Of a stretch of DNA of 6,103 nt, positions 5,187 through 6,103 are shown one piece after another. The stretch comes from Bacteroidaceae bacterium. GTDB lineage: Bacteria; Bacteroidota; Bacteroidia; Bacteroidales; Bacteroidaceae. The stretch covers positions 1-6,103 of the forward strand of contig JAEDMP010000102.1 in the NCBI GenBank assembly GCA_016302965.1. Reading direction: 5' to 3'. Made by a program: the position numbers and the translations under genes. Positions within the stretch are counted from its first letter, which is position 1. The number at the start of each line of letters is the position of its first letter. Below the pieces are notes generated by a model. That model was not told the DNA's origin. It saw only the letters and a program-made list of their open reading frames with translations, and ran no database searches.

Positions 5187-6103
5187 ATGAGAAAGACAAG
5201 AAAATGTGCTTTTTGTGGCAAGGAGTTCTCTTGCAACAGCGGCTCGCAGAAGTACTGCTCAGAACATTGTGCTGAGGCAGCAAAGGCTCAGCGAAAGAAG
5301 AAACAACAGGACTTTATCAAGGCTGTCGAGTCTGTCATTGACATCGCAAGTCAGGAATACCTCACCTTTTCAAAAGCAGCCATACTCATGGGATGTACAC
5401 GCCAGTACGTTTACAAATTGGTAAACGAAGGAAAACTGGCGGCATCACGCATCAGCTGCAGGATGGCATTCATACGGAAGGCAGACATCGAGCAGATGCT
5501 TGCTGGCAACTCATATCATAGAGTATTGCCAACAACAAAGCCAAAGAAATCTTCTTCTTCCCTTTCTTCAAAGAAAGGCAGGAACCACATACCCGAAACA
5601 AATACCCAGCCATCAGAACCTCTTGACTATATCTGTGGCGAGGATGTTATGCGCATCTACAAGGTCAAGAAGTCGTGGCTCTATGCATCAGCCAAGAACA
5701 ACCAGGTTCCCATCTGCAAGATTGCTGGCAAGAACTATTATAGCCGAAAGCACATGGACGAAATCTTCGGCTCACCCTTTGACCTTGATTCCGTGAGCGA
5801 ATGGATTGTAGCAGAGGAAGCAGAAACTCTCTATGGCATGAACCGAGGGGCACTCCGCAGTTACGTCCATCGCCACACAATTCCTACCAAACGAGAGTAC
5901 GGACAAACCTATTATTCAAAAGACCACCTTGACGAACTCCGCAGAACCGACCTCGTTTCTGATGACCGCTACTACACAACAGCCGAAGCAGCAGAAAAGT
6001 ACGGCATGACCAAGAGCAACATTTGCGTTATCATCAAGAAGGAGAACCTGACCAAGGTGAAAGTCGGCGTTCAGAACCTCGTTGTCAAGGAGGAAATAGA
6101 CCG
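5187..6103 (+). CDS. zinc-finger protein with at least four tandem helix-turn-helix modules, 3' end outside window
   Basis: The reading frame is open from ATG 5187 through the right edge (305 residues seen). An in-frame TGA at 5178-5180 makes this ATG the first possible start. Residues 7-28 form a short zinc finger (C7-AF-C10 ... C24-SEH-C28), followed by a basic stretch (RKKKQQ). Four modules of the excisionase/MerR-like HTH_17 type follow: 57-105, 147-194, 205-252 and 260-305+. Modules 3 and 4 share a pattern of aromatic residue, AEEA/AEAA, YGM, then a basic recognition helix. Each of modules 1-3 ends in a wing with F/Y-I/Y-x-R/K and an acidic D-x-x-L/M/I helix. A Ser/Lys-rich linker (about 112-140) separates module 1 from the rest. 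It is a DNA-binding protein. From memory, such proteins often lie beside tyrosine integrases in Bacteroidota mobile elements, so a regulator or recombination directionality factor is plausible; the target is unknown. Base use is less GC-rich than in the arg genes. Confidence 0.88.
   Translation, partial: MRKTRKCAFCGKEFSCNSGSQKYCSEHCAEAAKAQRKKKQQDFIKAVESVIDIASQEYLTFSKAAILMGCTRQYVYKLVNEGKLAASRISCRMAFIRKADIEQMLAGNSYHRVLPTTKPKKSSSSLSSKKGRNHIPETNTQPSEPLDYICGEDVMRIYKVKKSWLYASAKNNQVPICKIAGKNYYSRKHMDEIFGSPFDLDSVSEWIVAEEAETLYGMNRGALRSYVHRHTIPTKREYGQTYYSKDHLDELRRTDLVSDDRYYTTAEAAEKYGMTKSNICVIIKKENLTKVKVGVQNLVVKEEID

Noticed and set aside
5117..5275. A 52-codon plus-strand frame starting in the fourth repeat
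   Set aside because: It overlaps the start of the HTH gene in another frame, where the zinc-finger cysteines clearly define the coding frame.

Overview
The window looks like a chromosomal segment of a Bacteroidales bacterium, most likely Prevotella/Segatella or a close relative. The evidence is the closeness of ArgG, ArgC and ArgD to Bacteroides/Prevotella proteins, two promoters of the Bacteroidota type (TTTG, about 18-20 bases, TAnnTTTG), and starts that mostly lack a strong Shine-Dalgarno sequence. The genus is an inference from memory of these families.

Positions 1 to about 4620 hold an arginine biosynthesis cluster, all on the minus strand. In transcription order (right to left) it is argR (4547-4071), a GNAT acyltransferase (3937-3341), argG (3256-2057), a tiny PspC-domain membrane protein (2050-1868), argC (1863-838) and argD (806 to beyond the left edge). 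argG, pspC, argC and argD are tightly packed (gaps of 6, 4 and 31 bases) and surely form one transcript. Gaps of 133 bases (argR to GNAT) and 84 bases (GNAT to argG) leave room for internal regulation. Together the genes give the repressor, probably the first acylation of glutamate, the reductase, the aminotransferase and argininosuccinate synthase. The kinase, transcarbamylase and argininosuccinate lyase are not in view.

Upstream of argR are a good minus-strand promoter (4590-4619), a 22-base imperfect palindrome just downstream that is a candidate ArgR operator (4561-4582), and a perfect 12-bp hairpin with a T run (4631-4672) that works as a terminator in the minus direction although no gene is visible before it. 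Positions 4673-4907 are AT-rich and without a recognised gene.

The right end is different in character. A plus-strand promoter (4908-4939) is followed by a leader of about 240 bases carrying four related TGGA...TTGAC repeats, then an open gene (5187 to the right edge). This gene encodes an N-terminal CxxC/CxxxC zinc finger followed by at least four helix-turn-helix modules of the excisionase/MerR-like type. Its codon choice is less GC-rich than that of the arg genes. It looks like the first gene of an accessory or integrated element next to the conserved arg cluster, and it is the least familiar item in the window.
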